From Tupaia tana (taxonomy: Eukaryota; Chordata; Mammalia; Scandentia; Tupaiidae): a stretch of 64,000 nt of DNA. The notes under the pieces were generated by a model. That model was not told where the DNA came from. It saw only the letters and a program-made list of their open reading frames with translations, and ran no database searches. Positions 21,534 through 32,272 of this stretch are shown piece after piece (position 1 is the first letter of the stretch; each line of letters opens with the position of its first letter). A program made the translations under genes and the position numbers. Location: contig JAKSZU010000002.1 of assembly GCA_026018925.1 (NCBI GenBank), positions 93,258,975 to 93,322,974 of the forward strand, written 5' to 3'.

Positions 21534-21619
21534 CCATGTGGTTCTGTAAGTACTATCATATACTGAACTTTCAGGTGAAGAAATGAGGGAGGAGGATGAT
21601 TTAGAAAATGTGATAAGGG

Positions 21620-21874
21620 GGACCAGTAGTTGATGTAATGGCTATGTCACTGGATTCCCATGTAGTCGACTGCGATTCGAGATCCGACCAGTGGCTTAAA
21701 CTCACGCTGGGCGTGTGTGCGGACATGCCCAAAATCCCGAGAGGAGAATAGAGGAGAAGGGATTGCGGTGTGGCCATCCCCCCTCGGGGGTGATTTCTCG
21801 CTTTCTCTCTGGCGACCACCACACACTCCCTGTAGCAAAAACCTCTCCAAAAAAAAAAAAAAAAAGAAAGAAAG
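21620..21874 (+). mobile_element. Young long-type SINE with target duplication
   Basis: AATGTGATAAGGG at 21607-21619 and 21875-21887. The word GTGATAAGGG then recurs several times to 21920 as a small local repeat. Confidence 0.9.
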
Positions 21875-21954
21875 AATGTGATAAGGGAAGTAAGTGTGAT
21901 AAGGGTGTGATAAGGGAAGTCTTTATTGGAAAGATAGGCTACATTTATCTTTTT

Positions 21955-22207
21955 TTTTTTTTTTTTTTTTTTTGAGCTTTTTGCTATAGAGTGCATGTGC
22001 TCTCCAGAAAGGGACAGAGAGACAGAAAGCAAGAAATCACCCCCCAGGGGGATGGCCACGTTGTAATCCCTTCTCCTCCATTCTCCTCTCAGGATCTTGG
22101 GCATGCACACGAGCCTGGTGTAAGTTTAAGCCACTGGGTCCAGGATGCAAACTGTGGTCAACTACATGGGAGTCCAGGGACACAGCCATTACGCCAACTG
22201 CTGGTCC
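21955..22207 (-). mobile_element. Long-type SINE, antisense
   Basis: Poly(T) at about 21951-21973 and full body; CTACATTT words on both sides suggest the target site. Confidence 0.87.
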
Positions 22208-22764
22208 CTACATTTTTCTCCCCCTAGAAAATTATTTGTATTAGCTACCTTCTCCCTTTCATTACCAAAAAAGAAAAAAAAAAAAAAAAACCTAGAGAAA
22301 AGTCAAGAGAATATGGTAATAATTTTTTGTCTAGAATCAACTGCTGACATTAGCCACATTGGTTCTCTTTAAATATACATATAAAATGCTATTTTTAAAG
22401 GGTGCTGAACTCTTTGTAAGTGAATTGTAGACATAACAATTCACTCCACATCAAGTTTTTCTCCTGAAAGGAGGACCTTCTCTCCCATGACTGTAACACA
22501 CCTACCCCACTCTGAGGTTTCTAAACATTAATAAAATGTTTAGAATATTTGCAATATAGTCCATATTAAAAACTGATATTATATATATGTGTGTGTATGC
22601 ATTCCATATTAAAATGTCCTCTGTTGTTCTCTCTCTCTTTTCTATTCAGGATTACCTGAATCACGCACAGCATTAAGTTGTCTCTAGTCTACTAATAAAC
22701 AGTCTACAGTTTGGTTTTGTTTTCATGGCACTGACAAGCCAGTAGTTCACTGTCCCATTACTGG
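22208..22764. other. Unassigned intergenic sequence
   Basis: AT-rich, with an A-run at 22267-22291 and no recognisable gene on either strand. Confidence 0.4.
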
Positions 22765-22975
22765 TGATGCTAATTTTAGGTTTTGGTTAAGATGGCGCCT
22801 CCAAAGATCTATTGTAAAGGGATGTTTCTCCTATGTAATTCATAACCTGTAGGCTAGGATTTCCTGAACTTTTGAATATCCGGCTCCTCAATCGCCTGTA
22901 TTTGATCGTTTTGGCTGCTGCTGATTTTCTAAATTGATTACACTGGCGGTTGCAAAAGAATCTACAGTTGCTTTG
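22765..22975 (+). mobile_element. Ancient L1 3' UTR fragment
   Basis: TTACTGGTGATGCTAATTTT, GGTTAAGATGGCGCC, TATTGTAAAGGGATG and the later GATTACACTGGCGGTTGCAA follow the 3' UTR of old mammalian L1 (L1M) subfamilies. Confidence 0.68.
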
Positions 22976-23449
22976 ATTGACCCTGAAGAGTGTTGCCCGA
23001 AGAGCACATCTTAATAGCCAGCTGCCGGGATATTAGATGTTACCAGCACAAAGTCTGGGAAAGGTCAACTTCGTCTCTACCCATTAAAGCCATGAAACAT
23101 CGAAATCACACTCTTATCAAGTGAATCCGTGTATCCCTTTGACAGTTTAAAAATAAATAAATCAAGTGTATTTAGAGGTGAACCAGAATCTTAGACCAGT
23201 TTGGGCTGGAATGGCCAGGCAGGGTACATCTGAGCTCTGAAACGCGGGTTGCCTCCAAACTAGGACCCTCCTTCCAGTCTGACTCCTTTGGGCCTAGTGG
23301 AAAAGGACCCTCCTTTGGAAGGTGGGAAGCAGTAACTTGATTTGGGTAATCCTCACCACCCTCAAGCCTGGATTCCTGCTTTCGGGGTTCGGGCCTAGTT
23401 TGTCGTTTCCTAGGGTAAGAGTTCACGCGCCCTGCCTCCACCCACTTTC
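22976..23449. other. DPPA5 upstream intergenic sequence
   Basis: Unique sequence upstream of DPPA5. A minus-strand frame at 23172-23441 is open but resembles no KH-family member, so it is not called. Confidence 0.4.
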
Positions 23450-23464
23450 AAGATTCTATTGCGG

Positions 23465-23726
23465 GGACCAGCAGTTAGCGTAATGGCTATGTCGCTGGAC
23501 TCCCATGTAGTCGACCGTGGTTCGAGTCCTGGACTCGGTGGCTTAAAACTCACGCCGGGCACGTATGTGTGCGTGCCCAAGATCCCAAGAGGAGAATGAA
23601 GGAGAAGGGATTGCGGCGTGGCCATCCCCCCTGGGGGTGATTTCTCGCTTTCTATCTCTCTGTCTCTGTCTGTCTGGCGAGCACACGCGCCCTATAGCAA
23701 AAACCTCTCCAAAAGAAAAAAAAAAA
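23465..23726 (+). mobile_element. Young long-type SINE just upstream of DPPA5
   Basis: Exact 15-bp duplicates AAGATTCTATTGCGG at 23450-23464 and 23727-23741. It is almost consensus and ends about 320 bp before the DPPA5 start codon. Confidence 0.94.
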
Positions 23727-23795
23727 AAGATTCTATTGCGGAAGAAACAAGTCGATGCAGGTGGGGCACCCTAGTGAACTTGGAGACAGCTGAGC

Positions 23796-23954
23796 CCAGA
23801 GGAGGAGTCTCCAGAGGAGGAGTCTCCCGAGGTCGCAGGGAGCCCCGGGGCAGGGCGCGGTGGGGTGGGGTGGTGATCCTCCAGGGAACAAAGCCCTGCC
23901 CGGCTGCGAGTGCGGCTTTGGCCGCGGGGGCGGGGCCTGGCGGGGGCGGGGCCT
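23796..23954 (+). promoter_or_regulatory. DPPA5 promoter: tandem 15-mer and two GC boxes
   Basis: CCAGAGGAGGAGTCT is repeated in tandem (23796-23810, 23811-23825). Two identical GC boxes GGGGGCGGGGCC lie at 23926-23937 and 23942-23953, spaced 16 bp start to start, about 100 bp upstream of the ATG. No TATA box is obvious. Confidence 0.65.
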
Positions 23955-24044
23955 CCCAGGTGTTTGACTGCACGCGTGGCCCCGCAGGGCTGCACCGCTA
24001 GGCCCAGTCTCCGCCTGAGAGTGGTTGGTTTCGAGGGACTGGAG

Positions 24045-24961
24045 ATGGGAACACTCCCAGAACGTAAAAATATCCCCCCGTGGGTGAAAGTTCCCGAGGA
24101 ACTGAAAGATCCAGAGGTGTTCCAGGTCCAGACGCGGCTGCTCGGAGCCATATTTGGTGAGTGAGCACAGTCCTGGCCCGGGTGCCTTGGGCAGGGGTCT
24201 GGGTCTCCGCATCCCGCAGCGTACATTTTCTTCCCCTAACAGGCCCAGGCGGATCTCAAATTCCTTATATTGAACAAGTAAGCAAGACCATGCTCGAGCT
24301 GAAGGCTCTGGAATTTTCAGACCTCACCGAGGTGGTGGTTTACGGCTCTTACTTGCACAAGATCCGGACCAAGTGGATGCTCCAGTCCTTGGCTGAGTGG
24401 CACCGACAGCGGCAGGAGCGCGGTGAGAGACTTGGTGACCGAGAGCTTTGAACCGGGTCCCGCGGCGGCATCTCCTCTCTCTCAGCCCTCCTCTCACCTT
24501 GCGCTTCTCGCTTCCCCGCAGCTCGCAAGCACCACCACGCCTCTGGCATTACCGGGGGGCGCTGTTTGTGCCTGGGCTATCCCGGAGACTCTGGGAGTAT
24601 GGGGTGCCAGGGTGCTGGGCTTTGGCCCTGGGTACCCCAGCGTGAGACTGCAATGAGAGGTGGGCGGGAAAGGTGGGCTGGCCCAGTTGGCCACGGTTAT
24701 ATGAAATCATCTCTACTCAGTTTCCTACCCCGCCTCTCTTCTTAGAGAGTGTTGGAGTGGGCTCCGTTGTCCACGTTCCCAACAAAATCAGACTCAGAAT
24801 GCCTGAGTTAGAGGTCCCAGAAACAAATGGCAAGAGGTGAACGGTCCAGGCACTTACCCTCCCACTCTTGTACTCATCTGGCTGTTGCTTTTTCTGGTGC
24901 AGGGATGCTCAGACTTGAGGAAGCCATGAACGCCCTCGAATTAGGCCCTGGAATGAAATAA
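24045..24961 (+). CDS. DPPA5: DPPA5 (developmental pluripotency associated 5)
   Basis: DPPA5 (ESG1) is a small KH-fold RNA-binding protein of pluripotent cells and germ line. Three exons: 24045-24156, 24243-24422 and 24903-24961, joined by GT-AG introns, both in phase 1. The product is 116 residues, the same length as human. It runs [20 protein letters not shown], then [60 protein letters not shown] and [10 protein letters not shown], close to human at every block. The ATG is the family start and has a purine at -3. AATAAA at 25135-25140 marks the likely 3' end. Its neighbours OOEP and KHDC1 are relatives with the same exon phases. Confidence 0.98.
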
Positions 24962-25134
24962 AACCAGTTTCCAGCCCATGGGACAGGGACCAGGATGTGC
25001 AGATTAGCTTTGGCCACAGCTGGAGTGGTTCTGGCTGGAGAGCCCGAGGAATTAAGGAAAAAACAGCTGTTTTTGGTTCTCTGCCTTTGCTGAGTCCTCA
25101 TGTGAACATCTTTTTCTGAGGATGCTAATGAAAG

Positions 25135-25140
25135 AATAAA
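25135..25140 (+). promoter_or_regulatory. DPPA5 polyadenylation signal
   Basis: AATAAA about 175 bp after the stop codon; an earlier AAATAAAA overlaps the stop codon itself. Cleavage is expected near 25155. Confidence 0.7.
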
Positions 25141-25155
25141 GTTTTAAATCATAGT

Positions 25156-26199
25156 TCCTTGACATCTTGGTGGTGGGTTCGAGATAACAATTCAGATACC
25201 TCTGAAGTACTACCACGTATGGCCCTTGACCTCAACACTTGTTGAGACCCCCCAAAGCTGGACAGAGGTCAAATACATTTATCTAGGGTCAAAAGGGTCT
25301 AGGAGCCAAGTCCTGAGATGCTGCCCTGAGCCAAAAGCCCCTTGGCTTTTGGGAGATGTCATAAATGTCTGGAACTGACCTGGACTCTCATTCAAAGGCT
25401 GTACCTCTGTAATAGGTTAATATGTCAAAAACAATAATATGAAATTGCTAGCACCATTCCCGGTGCAGCAGTTTTGTATCCTTGTAATTTTTTTGGTAAA
25501 GTTCTTAATAGAAGACAGCTGGGTTTTCATCTGCGTTCATCCGTTGTGACATGTTACCTAGATTGGAATTATGTGTAAACGATTCAGCCTTAGGTAGATG
25601 GAAAAAGAGAACCTTTCAAAGGGTGTCTAGGGTTCTCATGGACACTTGAATTTTGCAGCATTAGGCACCCAGAGGGAAAGTAGAATTGGGAGAGGTGAAG
25701 GCACTGCCACAGGCAAGCTTACTTCTAGTGACTGCGGAGCCTCCAGAGTGAGGACTAGTTTTCTCCTTCTAGAGACTAACTTGATAGTTCACCCGGAATG
25801 AATCCTACTGTCTGGGCCTATGACCTTAAGCAACTCTCTCAGATCCTCAAGCTTGAAGATCACAGCCTGCAACCCCCACGAAGTTCACTGTTAATACATG
25901 TAAGAAACAGCACAGGTATTCCATGTTTGACTGTCTTGGAGATGAGGTGTTTTCTGTGAGAAATCTGGCATGCCTATCAAGCACTTGCTCACACCTTTCC
26001 TTGTCAGTAAGTGAGTGGCACCACCATTTTGGTCTCAGTGATTCGGGCCAATAATTAGCCATCCTTGATGCCTCTCCCCAGTATGAAATCTGTGATCTAG
26101 TCCAGCCCATTTGGCCTGAAGTGAACAAACCCAGAATCTGAGTCCTTCCTATGTGTTGTCCAGTCCCATCCATCATGTCTTGCCAGGCCTACTTGAAAG
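25156..26199. other. Intergenic sequence downstream of DPPA5
   Basis: About 1 kb without SINEs. No coding similarity seen on either strand. Confidence 0.45.
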
Positions 26200-26311
26200 A
26201 GTCTTGACCAACTTTCCACTCATGGTGAGTGCAACTATTATGGAAAACAAAGTTTTCTTTAAGTGAAGCATGGAGGAATCCCTCCTAAGGAGATCATATA
26301 GGGCGTCAGAC
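26200..26311 (+). repeat. 112-bp duplicated segment, copy 1
   Basis: Identical by eye to 26736-26847. Ends GGGCGTCAGAC and passes directly into an antisense SINE fragment. Confidence 0.95.
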
Positions 26312-26458
26312 CACACCGCAATCCTTTCTCCTTCATTCTCCTCTCAGGATCTTGGGTATGCACGCACACACACCCAGCGTGAGTTTAAGCCACCGGGTCC
26401 AGGACTTAAACTGTGGTAGACTACATGGGAGTCCAGTGACATGCCAACTGCTGGTACC
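26312..26458 (-). mobile_element. Long-type SINE fragment (head half), antisense
   Basis: Starts inside the middle box (CACACCGCAATCC) and runs to the head (CAACTGCTGGTACC). Tail half, including the GCTATAGGGCGC end, is replaced by the duplicated segment. Confidence 0.85.
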
Positions 26459-26735
26459 TAGAAATATATCTTAAGGGCAGAGCTTCTAAGTGTAGAAAAC
26501 AACTTTGGAAGAATTTGTGTCAAGGTAACAAAAGTGGGAAATTTAAGAATATGCCACATTTTCCATGCATATCCTGGACTGAAGGTTTTTCGGCCTCCGT
26601 CCAACCCCAGAAACAACAACAAAAAAACACAAAATATTTTAAGGAAATCTGTAGGACAAGTTTTTGTAATTAATGGTATGAAGGTTAAACAAACCAGTGT
26701 TTTTCTTGGAGTAGTTTCCTGTCTTTGAGTTTCAA

Positions 26736-26847
26736 AGTCTTGACCAACTTTCCACTCATGGTGAGTGCAACTATTATGGAAAACAAAGTTTTCTTTAAGT
26801 GAAGCATGGAGGAATCCCTCCTAAGGAGATCATATAGGGCGTCAGAC
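26736..26847 (+). repeat. 112-bp duplicated segment, copy 2
   Basis: Copy 2 continues into TGTAGGACAGAGTTTTGG, which looks like the original context. Offset from copy 1 is 536 bp. Confidence 0.95.
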
Positions 26848-26949
26848 TGTAGGACAGAGTTTTGGAGGGGCTGTGAAGCAAGGCCTAATCCAGGCAAGCA
26901 TTAAAAAAAAAAAAAAAGATAAAATGGGAAACCCTGACTCCAAATCAAC

Positions 26950-27062
26950 AAATAATAATGACGATAGCCAACAGCAATAGCCTCAGGCCTGTCTAGATCT
27001 CCACTCTGCTGCATTAACTCAATTCTCAAAACATTACCATTCCCATTGTACTTTTAACCCCT
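26950..27062 (-). repeat. MIR fragment
   Basis: GCATTAACTCAATTCTCA, then CATTCCCATTGTA, matches the MIR complement. Confidence 0.6.
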
Positions 27063-27105
27063 ATCAATCACTTCCTTCCCAGGATTTACATACTTGATAT
27101 AAGCT

Positions 27106-27356
27106 TTTTTTTTTTTTTTAAAGGTTTTTGTCCTAGGACCCTTGCACTGGCTGGAGACAAAGACTGTGAGAGGGAAAGAGAAACCACCCCCTGAGGGGAA
27201 GGCCTGCCACAGTCTCTTCTCCATTTTCCTCCTTGGATTCTGGGCACAGATGCACATGTGCCCTGTGTGATTTTCAAGCTGCCTGGGTGGAGACTCTAAC
27301 TGTGGTGGACCATGTGGGAGTCCAATGCCTTAACCAGTACACCACCTGCTGGCCCC
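27106..27356 (-). mobile_element. Older long-type SINE, antisense
   Basis: Poly(T) followed by GGTTTTTGTCCTAGGACCC; ends CACCTGCTGGCCCC. Confidence 0.78.
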
Positions 27357-27398
27357 CATTGTTAATTTTGTGATGTCATTTGTTAAAAAGTAATCCTT

Positions 27399-27583
27399 GG
27401 GGCCGGCAAGTGGTGTGGTGGTTAAAGGCGCTGGACTCCCACATGGCCGACCATGGTTCAAGTCTCGGACCTACTGGCTTGCTTTCTCACTTCCTCTCTC
27501 TCTCTCTCTCTGTCTCTCTCCGATCAAACTGAAAAATAATAATGATATAATAATAAATAAAGTTAAAAAAATCTATTTTAAAG
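27399..27583 (+). mobile_element. Short-type SINE with target duplication
   Basis: AAAAGTAATCCTT at 27386-27398 and 27584-27596. Head GGGGCCGGCAAGTGGTGTGG. Confidence 0.92.
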
Positions 27584-27597
27584 AAAAGTAATCCTTA

Positions 27598-28090
27598 AGT
27601 GTTAGATATTTGGGACATATATAAACAATTATTTTAGATTCAAATTTAACTGCGCATCTTGTATTTATTTTATCCGGTGTTTCTAACTATGAAGTTTTTC
27701 TTCTATTTCAGACCTATCTCTCTCTCTCTCTCTCTTTTTTTTTTTGTGTGTGTGTGTGTGCGGGGATGTTTTCTAACCAATTGATATTGAATCCTGTCCA
27801 TGAGTAGGCTTAGACAAATGTGTGTGTTTTTGTCATTGTTTTATTCTATTTTTTCTTTAGGATTTTTGTTGGGAATGGAAAGAAAAGCCTCCTCTCTCAT
27901 TCAAAGTTACTTTTAATTTCCTTACCTTAAATCAAAGATAGAGCTGAGTAATTACATCATACAGATATCTGGATAAACTAGAAACTCTCAGTGAGAGCAA
28001 CTGGAGTTTTAGCAGAGGGGCAGAGAGGGGAGAAGCAGACAGGCTTCGTGGTCGGTCACAGGGCTACATGCTTTCTACACCTGCTCCTTC
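27598..28090. other. Unassigned intergenic sequence
   Basis: AT-rich with a (CT)n/(GT)n patch at 27717-27760. No gene signal. Confidence 0.4.
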
Positions 28091-28095
28091 TCAGT

Positions 28096-28355
28096 CTTTT
28101 ATTAAAGTTGCTTTATTCATGATAGAGAGCAAGTTTGTACATACATGCATGCAACTGGGTCCTTGACAGGGTCTTCTCACACATGAACCCCTTTATTCAG
28201 CCTCCCAGCTCATCATGATCTAGGATGTCTACCTGCATGCTAAGTGTGTTTTCAAACAGACCCAGGAATCCAAACCAGTAGCTGGCCCTTGGCTTCTGGT
28301 ATTGCAGTTAAGTTTGCTACTGACTGAATGACCCAGCTGGGTCTACACATGATGA
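28096..28355 (-). mobile_element. Old diverged tRNA SINE, antisense (tentative)
   Basis: TTTATTCATGATAGAGAGC at one end and GACCCAGCTGGGTC at the other resemble the old class seen at 38738 and 50650. Confidence 0.45.
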
Positions 28356-28435
28356 CTCTTATTTCTTGATGGGATTTGCCAACATTAAGGATGCTCAAGG
28401 CTATATAGCCAGTGTAAAACAAATTTTGTTTGGGA

Positions 28436-28697
28436 AAAAAAAAGATTTTTGCCACAGGGTGTGTGTGTTTGCTGGGGGTGGAGAGAGAGAGACAGCCAGA
28501 GGGAAGGTGAGAGATCACCCCCCCCCCCCCAAGGGGGGATGGCCACACCTCAATCCCTTCATGTCCATTCTCCTGGGATTTTGGACATGCATGCACACAT
28601 GCCTGCTGTGAGTTTCAAGTCACCAAATCCAGGACTTGAAACATCGGCAGCCTTGTCGGAGTACAACCCCTTAACCACTATGTGCCACCTCCTGGCC
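28436..28697 (-). mobile_element. Older long-type SINE, antisense
   Basis: GATTTTTGCCACAGGGTGTG end, C14 run in the middle box at 28517-28530, CACCTCCTGGCCC head complement. Confidence 0.78.
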
Positions 28698-28765
28698 CTT
28701 TTGTCGTAGTTTTTAACAAAACATTTTAAAAGTTAAAAAATAATAGAAAAAGCTTATAGAATAAA

Positions 28766-29019
28766 GATTTTTTTTGAGAGAGAGATTTTTGATATAGGGT
28801 GCATGCCCTTACTGGAGGGACAGAGAGACTGAGAGAAAGCGAGAAATCATCCCCAGGGGAATGGCCATACTGCGATCCCTTCTCCATTCTCCTCTTGGGA
28901 TTTTGGGCACGCATGCACATGTGCCCGGCATGGGTTTTAAGCTGTCAGGTCCAGGACTTGAACTGCGTCGACTATGTGGGAGTCCAGCAATGTAACCATT
29001 ACACCATCTGCTAGCTCCA
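28766..29019 (-). mobile_element. Long-type SINE, antisense
   Basis: GATATAGGGTGCATGCCC end, GGACTTGAACTGCG box B complement, CATCTGCTAGCTCC. Confidence 0.85.
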
Positions 29020-29042
29020 AGGATTTCAAGAAAGAAGTTTTT

Positions 29043-29227
29043 TGGGTTTTGTTATTTTTTAGAATTAATTAATTAATTAATTAATTTTGATTTGACCAGA
29101 GAGGGACAGAGTGGGAGAGAAAGAGAGAGAAAGAAAGTGAGAAAGCAAACTGCCAGGTCTGGGACTCAAACTGCAATCAGCCATGTGGGAGTCCAGCGCC
29201 CTTAACCACCACACCACCTGCCAGCCC
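29043..29227 (-). mobile_element. Short-type SINE with 16-bp target duplication
   Basis: CAAGAAAGAAGTTTTT at 29027-29042 and 29228-29243. The tail contains (AATT)n. Confidence 0.92.
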
Positions 29228-29267
29228 CAAGAAAGAAGTTTTTGTATTGTTATGCAATGTGTTTGTG

Positions 29268-29490
29268 TGTTTAAGAGAGATTTTTACTATAGGTCGCATG
29301 CGCTTGCTAGAGACACAGAGAAAGTGAAAAATCAGCCCTTGTAGGGTATGGCCACACTACAATCCCTTCTTCTCCATTCTCTTGGGAATTTGGGCACACA
29401 TGCACATGTACCGAGTATGAATTTCAAGCCACCAGATCTGGGACTTGAACCATGGAGTCAGCCGTGTGGGAGTCTAGCACCTTAATCAGG
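29268..29490 (-). mobile_element. Older long-type SINE, antisense
   Basis: TTTTTACTATAGGTCGCATGC end and GGACTTGAACCATGG; head incomplete. Confidence 0.78.
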
Positions 29491-29569
29491 TGTATCTTTT
29501 TTTTAAAAAAATCATGCCATATATTCATGATATCTTTTCTGTTTAGATATGTGTAAACACAGAAACACT

Positions 29570-29790
29570 TACCATTGTGTTACAACTGGCTACATTACAT
29601 AGCTCAGTAATGTGATATACAGGTTTGTTACCCAGGAACAATAAGCTACATCAGGGTATACGTTTATAGTAGGCTATTACCATCTAGGTTTGAATAAATA
29701 CACTCTACGATGTTCACACCCTGGCAGAATTGCCTAATGATGCATTTCTCAGACTGTCCCCTTTGTTAAGTGATGCATGGCTGTATCTTG
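29570..29790 (-). mobile_element. DNA-transposon-like repeat, antisense copy
   Basis: On the minus strand: ACAGCCATGCATCACTTAAC, GAGAAATGCATCATTAGGC, ACCTAGATGGTAATAGCC. This is a widespread mammalian medium-reiteration repeat; I believe of Tigger type but cannot fix the name. Another copy is at 51285-51600. Confidence 0.65.
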
Positions 29791-30089
29791 TACTGTAGTC
29801 ACCCTCTTAGGTGACTATGGGTAGCTATAACCAAGGAAAGAGAGACTATTGAGTGAGGGGGGACCTGAACGCAAATTGCTAACTTGTGTCTCTGGGAACC
29901 AACTATGTATGTGTCTGGGTCAGTTCTTTCCTTGGTGTTTTACAGGCTCCATTCATTTGCAAAATTACTTAAGTCAGCAGATTTTCCTCCTCTTCCTTCA
30001 ATGAGTTGTTTCATACGTTTTTGATACAGTTAAATGCTCTTATCATAGTTTGAATTCTTTTCTGGGCTCGCCCAATCTCCTAAATGCTT

Positions 30090-31020
30090 TCTTTTAAATA
30101 TGTGTGCATTAAGATTCACCCTTTGTTATAAAATTCTATGGTTTGACAAGTGCAAAACGTCATGTACTTAACATTATAGCATCACAGAGAATACTTTCAC
30201 TGCTTTTTTAAAGAGATTATTATTTTTTTGGAGAGGTTTTTGCTATAGGGCACATGCACTTGCCAGAAAGACAGAGAGAGATAGAAAGCGAGAAATCACC
30301 CCCCCGGGGGGATGGCCATGCCACAATCCCTTCTTCTCCATTCTCTTCTTGGGATCTTGGGCATGCATTCTCACGCGTCTGGTGTGAGTTAAGCCTCCGG
30401 GTCTGGGACTCAAACTGCGGTTGACTACATGGGAGTCCAGCGACAAAGCCATTACACCAACTGCTGGTCCCATTAAAGAGATATTTTTTGCTATAGGGCA
30501 TGCGCACTTGCTGGAGAGGCAGAGACAGACACAGAGATAAAGTGAGAAATCACCCCCAGGGGAATGAACACGCTGCAATCCCTTCTCCTCCACTCTCCTC
30601 TCAGGATTTTGGGCACATGTGCACACACACCCAGCATGAGTTTCAAGCTGCTGGGTCTGGGACTCAAACCATGGAGTTGGCCATGTGGTAGTCCAGCACC
30701 TTAACCACTACCCTACCCGCTGGCCCCATTTTCACTGCTTTAAAAATGCTCTCTTTTTTCACCTATTCATCCCTTCTCCTAAAGTGCTAGCAACCATTGA
30801 TCTTTTCACGGTCTGTTTTGCATTTCCCAGAATGTCATATTGTTGGAAATACACAGTATGTAACCTTTCGGACAGGCTCCTTTCATGGGTTTCTCCTTGG
30901 CCTTGTGACTTGATAGCTCATTTATTTTCATCACTGAATAATCTTAGGGTGCATGGATATATCACCATTTTAGCTCATTTTACTTGCTTTCTAATATATG
31001 GCTCTATTTAATTTTCTATG
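30090..31020. mobile_element. Old L1 fragment split by two SINEs
   Basis: Pieces 30090-30206 and 30728-31020 match a common old L1 stretch: ATTCACCCTTTGTTATAAAA, CAGAATGTCATATTGTTGGA, TTGATAGCTCATTTATTTTC, ACTGAATAATCTTAGGGTGC. TTTCACTGCTTT at about 30195-30206 and 30729-30740 is the target duplication of the SINE pair. Orientation not determined. Confidence 0.65.
30207..30727 (-). mobile_element. Two long-type SINEs, one inside the tail of the other
   Basis: Younger copy about 30220-30471 and older copy 30472-30727, both antisense. TTAAAGAGAT(T)AT lies on both sides of the younger copy, so it entered the tail of the older. Confidence 0.87.
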
Positions 31021-31470
31021 ATGGACATATATGCTGTATTTTTCATGATTTCTTTCTTGGTGCCCCTCCCTGAGAGAGGAGTATATACCTTTTCCACTTC
31101 ACTTATATCACGTGACCAAACCTGACATTGTTCGGCCAATGGAATGTGAAGACATTTCAAGAGCTATCACTCATGTCTGCCTTCTCTGCAGCAGACTGTC
31201 ATGTCTTACTGAGGCTGCTCCTTTAGCTGGGTCCAAAAATAAAGACAATGGACACATGAGTAATATAAAATGAAAAGAAACCTTTGTGGTTGTAATCCAC
31301 TGAAGAGTTTGTGGTTCTTCATTATGTATATAACAAAAGCAAAAGCTGAAAATATATCCCAATTCACTTTTCTTATGCCATGTCTGCTAATCTTGGCTTT
31401 TCTTGCTATTCTTTGCAAAACTGTAATTCATTCAGTAGGGGGTAACATTGAAAGGATTCCTGTTTCAGAA
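31021..31470. other. Unassigned, probably old repeat
   Basis: Words such as CACGTGACCAAACC and CGGCCAATGGAATGTGAAG look repeat-like, but I cannot name the family. No gene. Confidence 0.35.
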
Positions 31471-31724
31471 CCAGCAGGTGGCATAGTGGTTAAGGTACTG
31501 GACTCCCACATAGTTGACTGTGGTTTGAGTCCTGGACCCGGTGGCTTGAAACTCAAACCAGGCATGTGTGTGTGCATGCCCAAAATCCTGAGAGGAGAAT
31601 GGAGGAGGAGGGAATTGCACTGTGGTCATCCTCTTTAGGGGGTGATTTCTCACTTTCTGCCTATCTGTCTCTCCGATGAAAGCACACTCCCTATAGCAAA
31701 AATCTCTCACTCAAAAAAAAAAAA
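31471..31724 (+). mobile_element. Long-type SINE
   Basis: GAACCAGCAGGTGGCATAGTGG head, GGTTTGAGTCCTGG, CCTATAGCAAAAATCTCTC end with A tail. GATT.CT.TTTCA words flank it. Confidence 0.87.
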
Positions 31725-31782
31725 AGATTTCTATTTCAATTTAATATTTTGTTATTTAGTTTTGAGTTGTCTATTCCATTTT

Positions 31783-32013
31783 CTTTCTTTTTTTATAGGG
31801 CATGTGTGCTTGCCGGAGAGACAGAGACAGAAAGTGAGAAAACACCCTCTTTGGGGATGGCCGCACTGCTATCCCTTCTTCATTTTCTTCTCAGGATCTT
31901 GGGCATGCACACAGTGTGCTAGCGCAAGCTTTAAGCCACTGGGTCCAGGACTTGAACCATGGTTGACTATGTGGGTGTCCAGTGACGTAACCATTACACC
32001 ATCTGCTGGATCC
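31783..32013 (-). mobile_element. Long-type SINE with target duplication
   Basis: TCTATTCCATTTT at 31770-31782 and 32014-32026. Confidence 0.91.
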
Positions 32014-32069
32014 TCTATTCCATTTTATGACAAAATTTTCCAAATTGTAAAGTATATTTTTTTCCATTA

Positions 32070-32272
32070 GTGGGGTTTGGGCGAGAGAAAAAGTTAGCAC
32101 CATTGACGGGATCTTGATGCCATGACCTGTCCTCATCTTCAGACAGCCCCAGATTATGGGGCGCATATGCTTAGAGTCCTCAGGTAGTTTCTGGATGTGA
32201 ACTCAGAACCTTCTCATCTGAGTCAGTTTCAAAAGTGTTGTGTTTTACCATTGCATCATAGCCACGGCCCAA
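32070..32272 (-). mobile_element. Old diverged tRNA SINE, antisense
   Basis: GAACTCAGAACCTTC sits at the box B position and ATAGCCACGGCCC at the head. Weak but consistent with the old class. Confidence 0.5.

Noticed and set aside
21601-22110. A 169-codon minus-strand open frame
   Set aside because: It runs through two SINE copies; similar peptides appear in dozens of copies across the window.
23733-24212. Minus-strand open frames across DPPA5 exon 1
   Set aside because: They are the antisense of the DPPA5 promoter and first exon.
24045-24961. DPPA5 as a processed pseudogene (common for this gene in mammals)
   Set aside because: Two introns with good splice sites, promoter and correct synteny show it is the parental gene.
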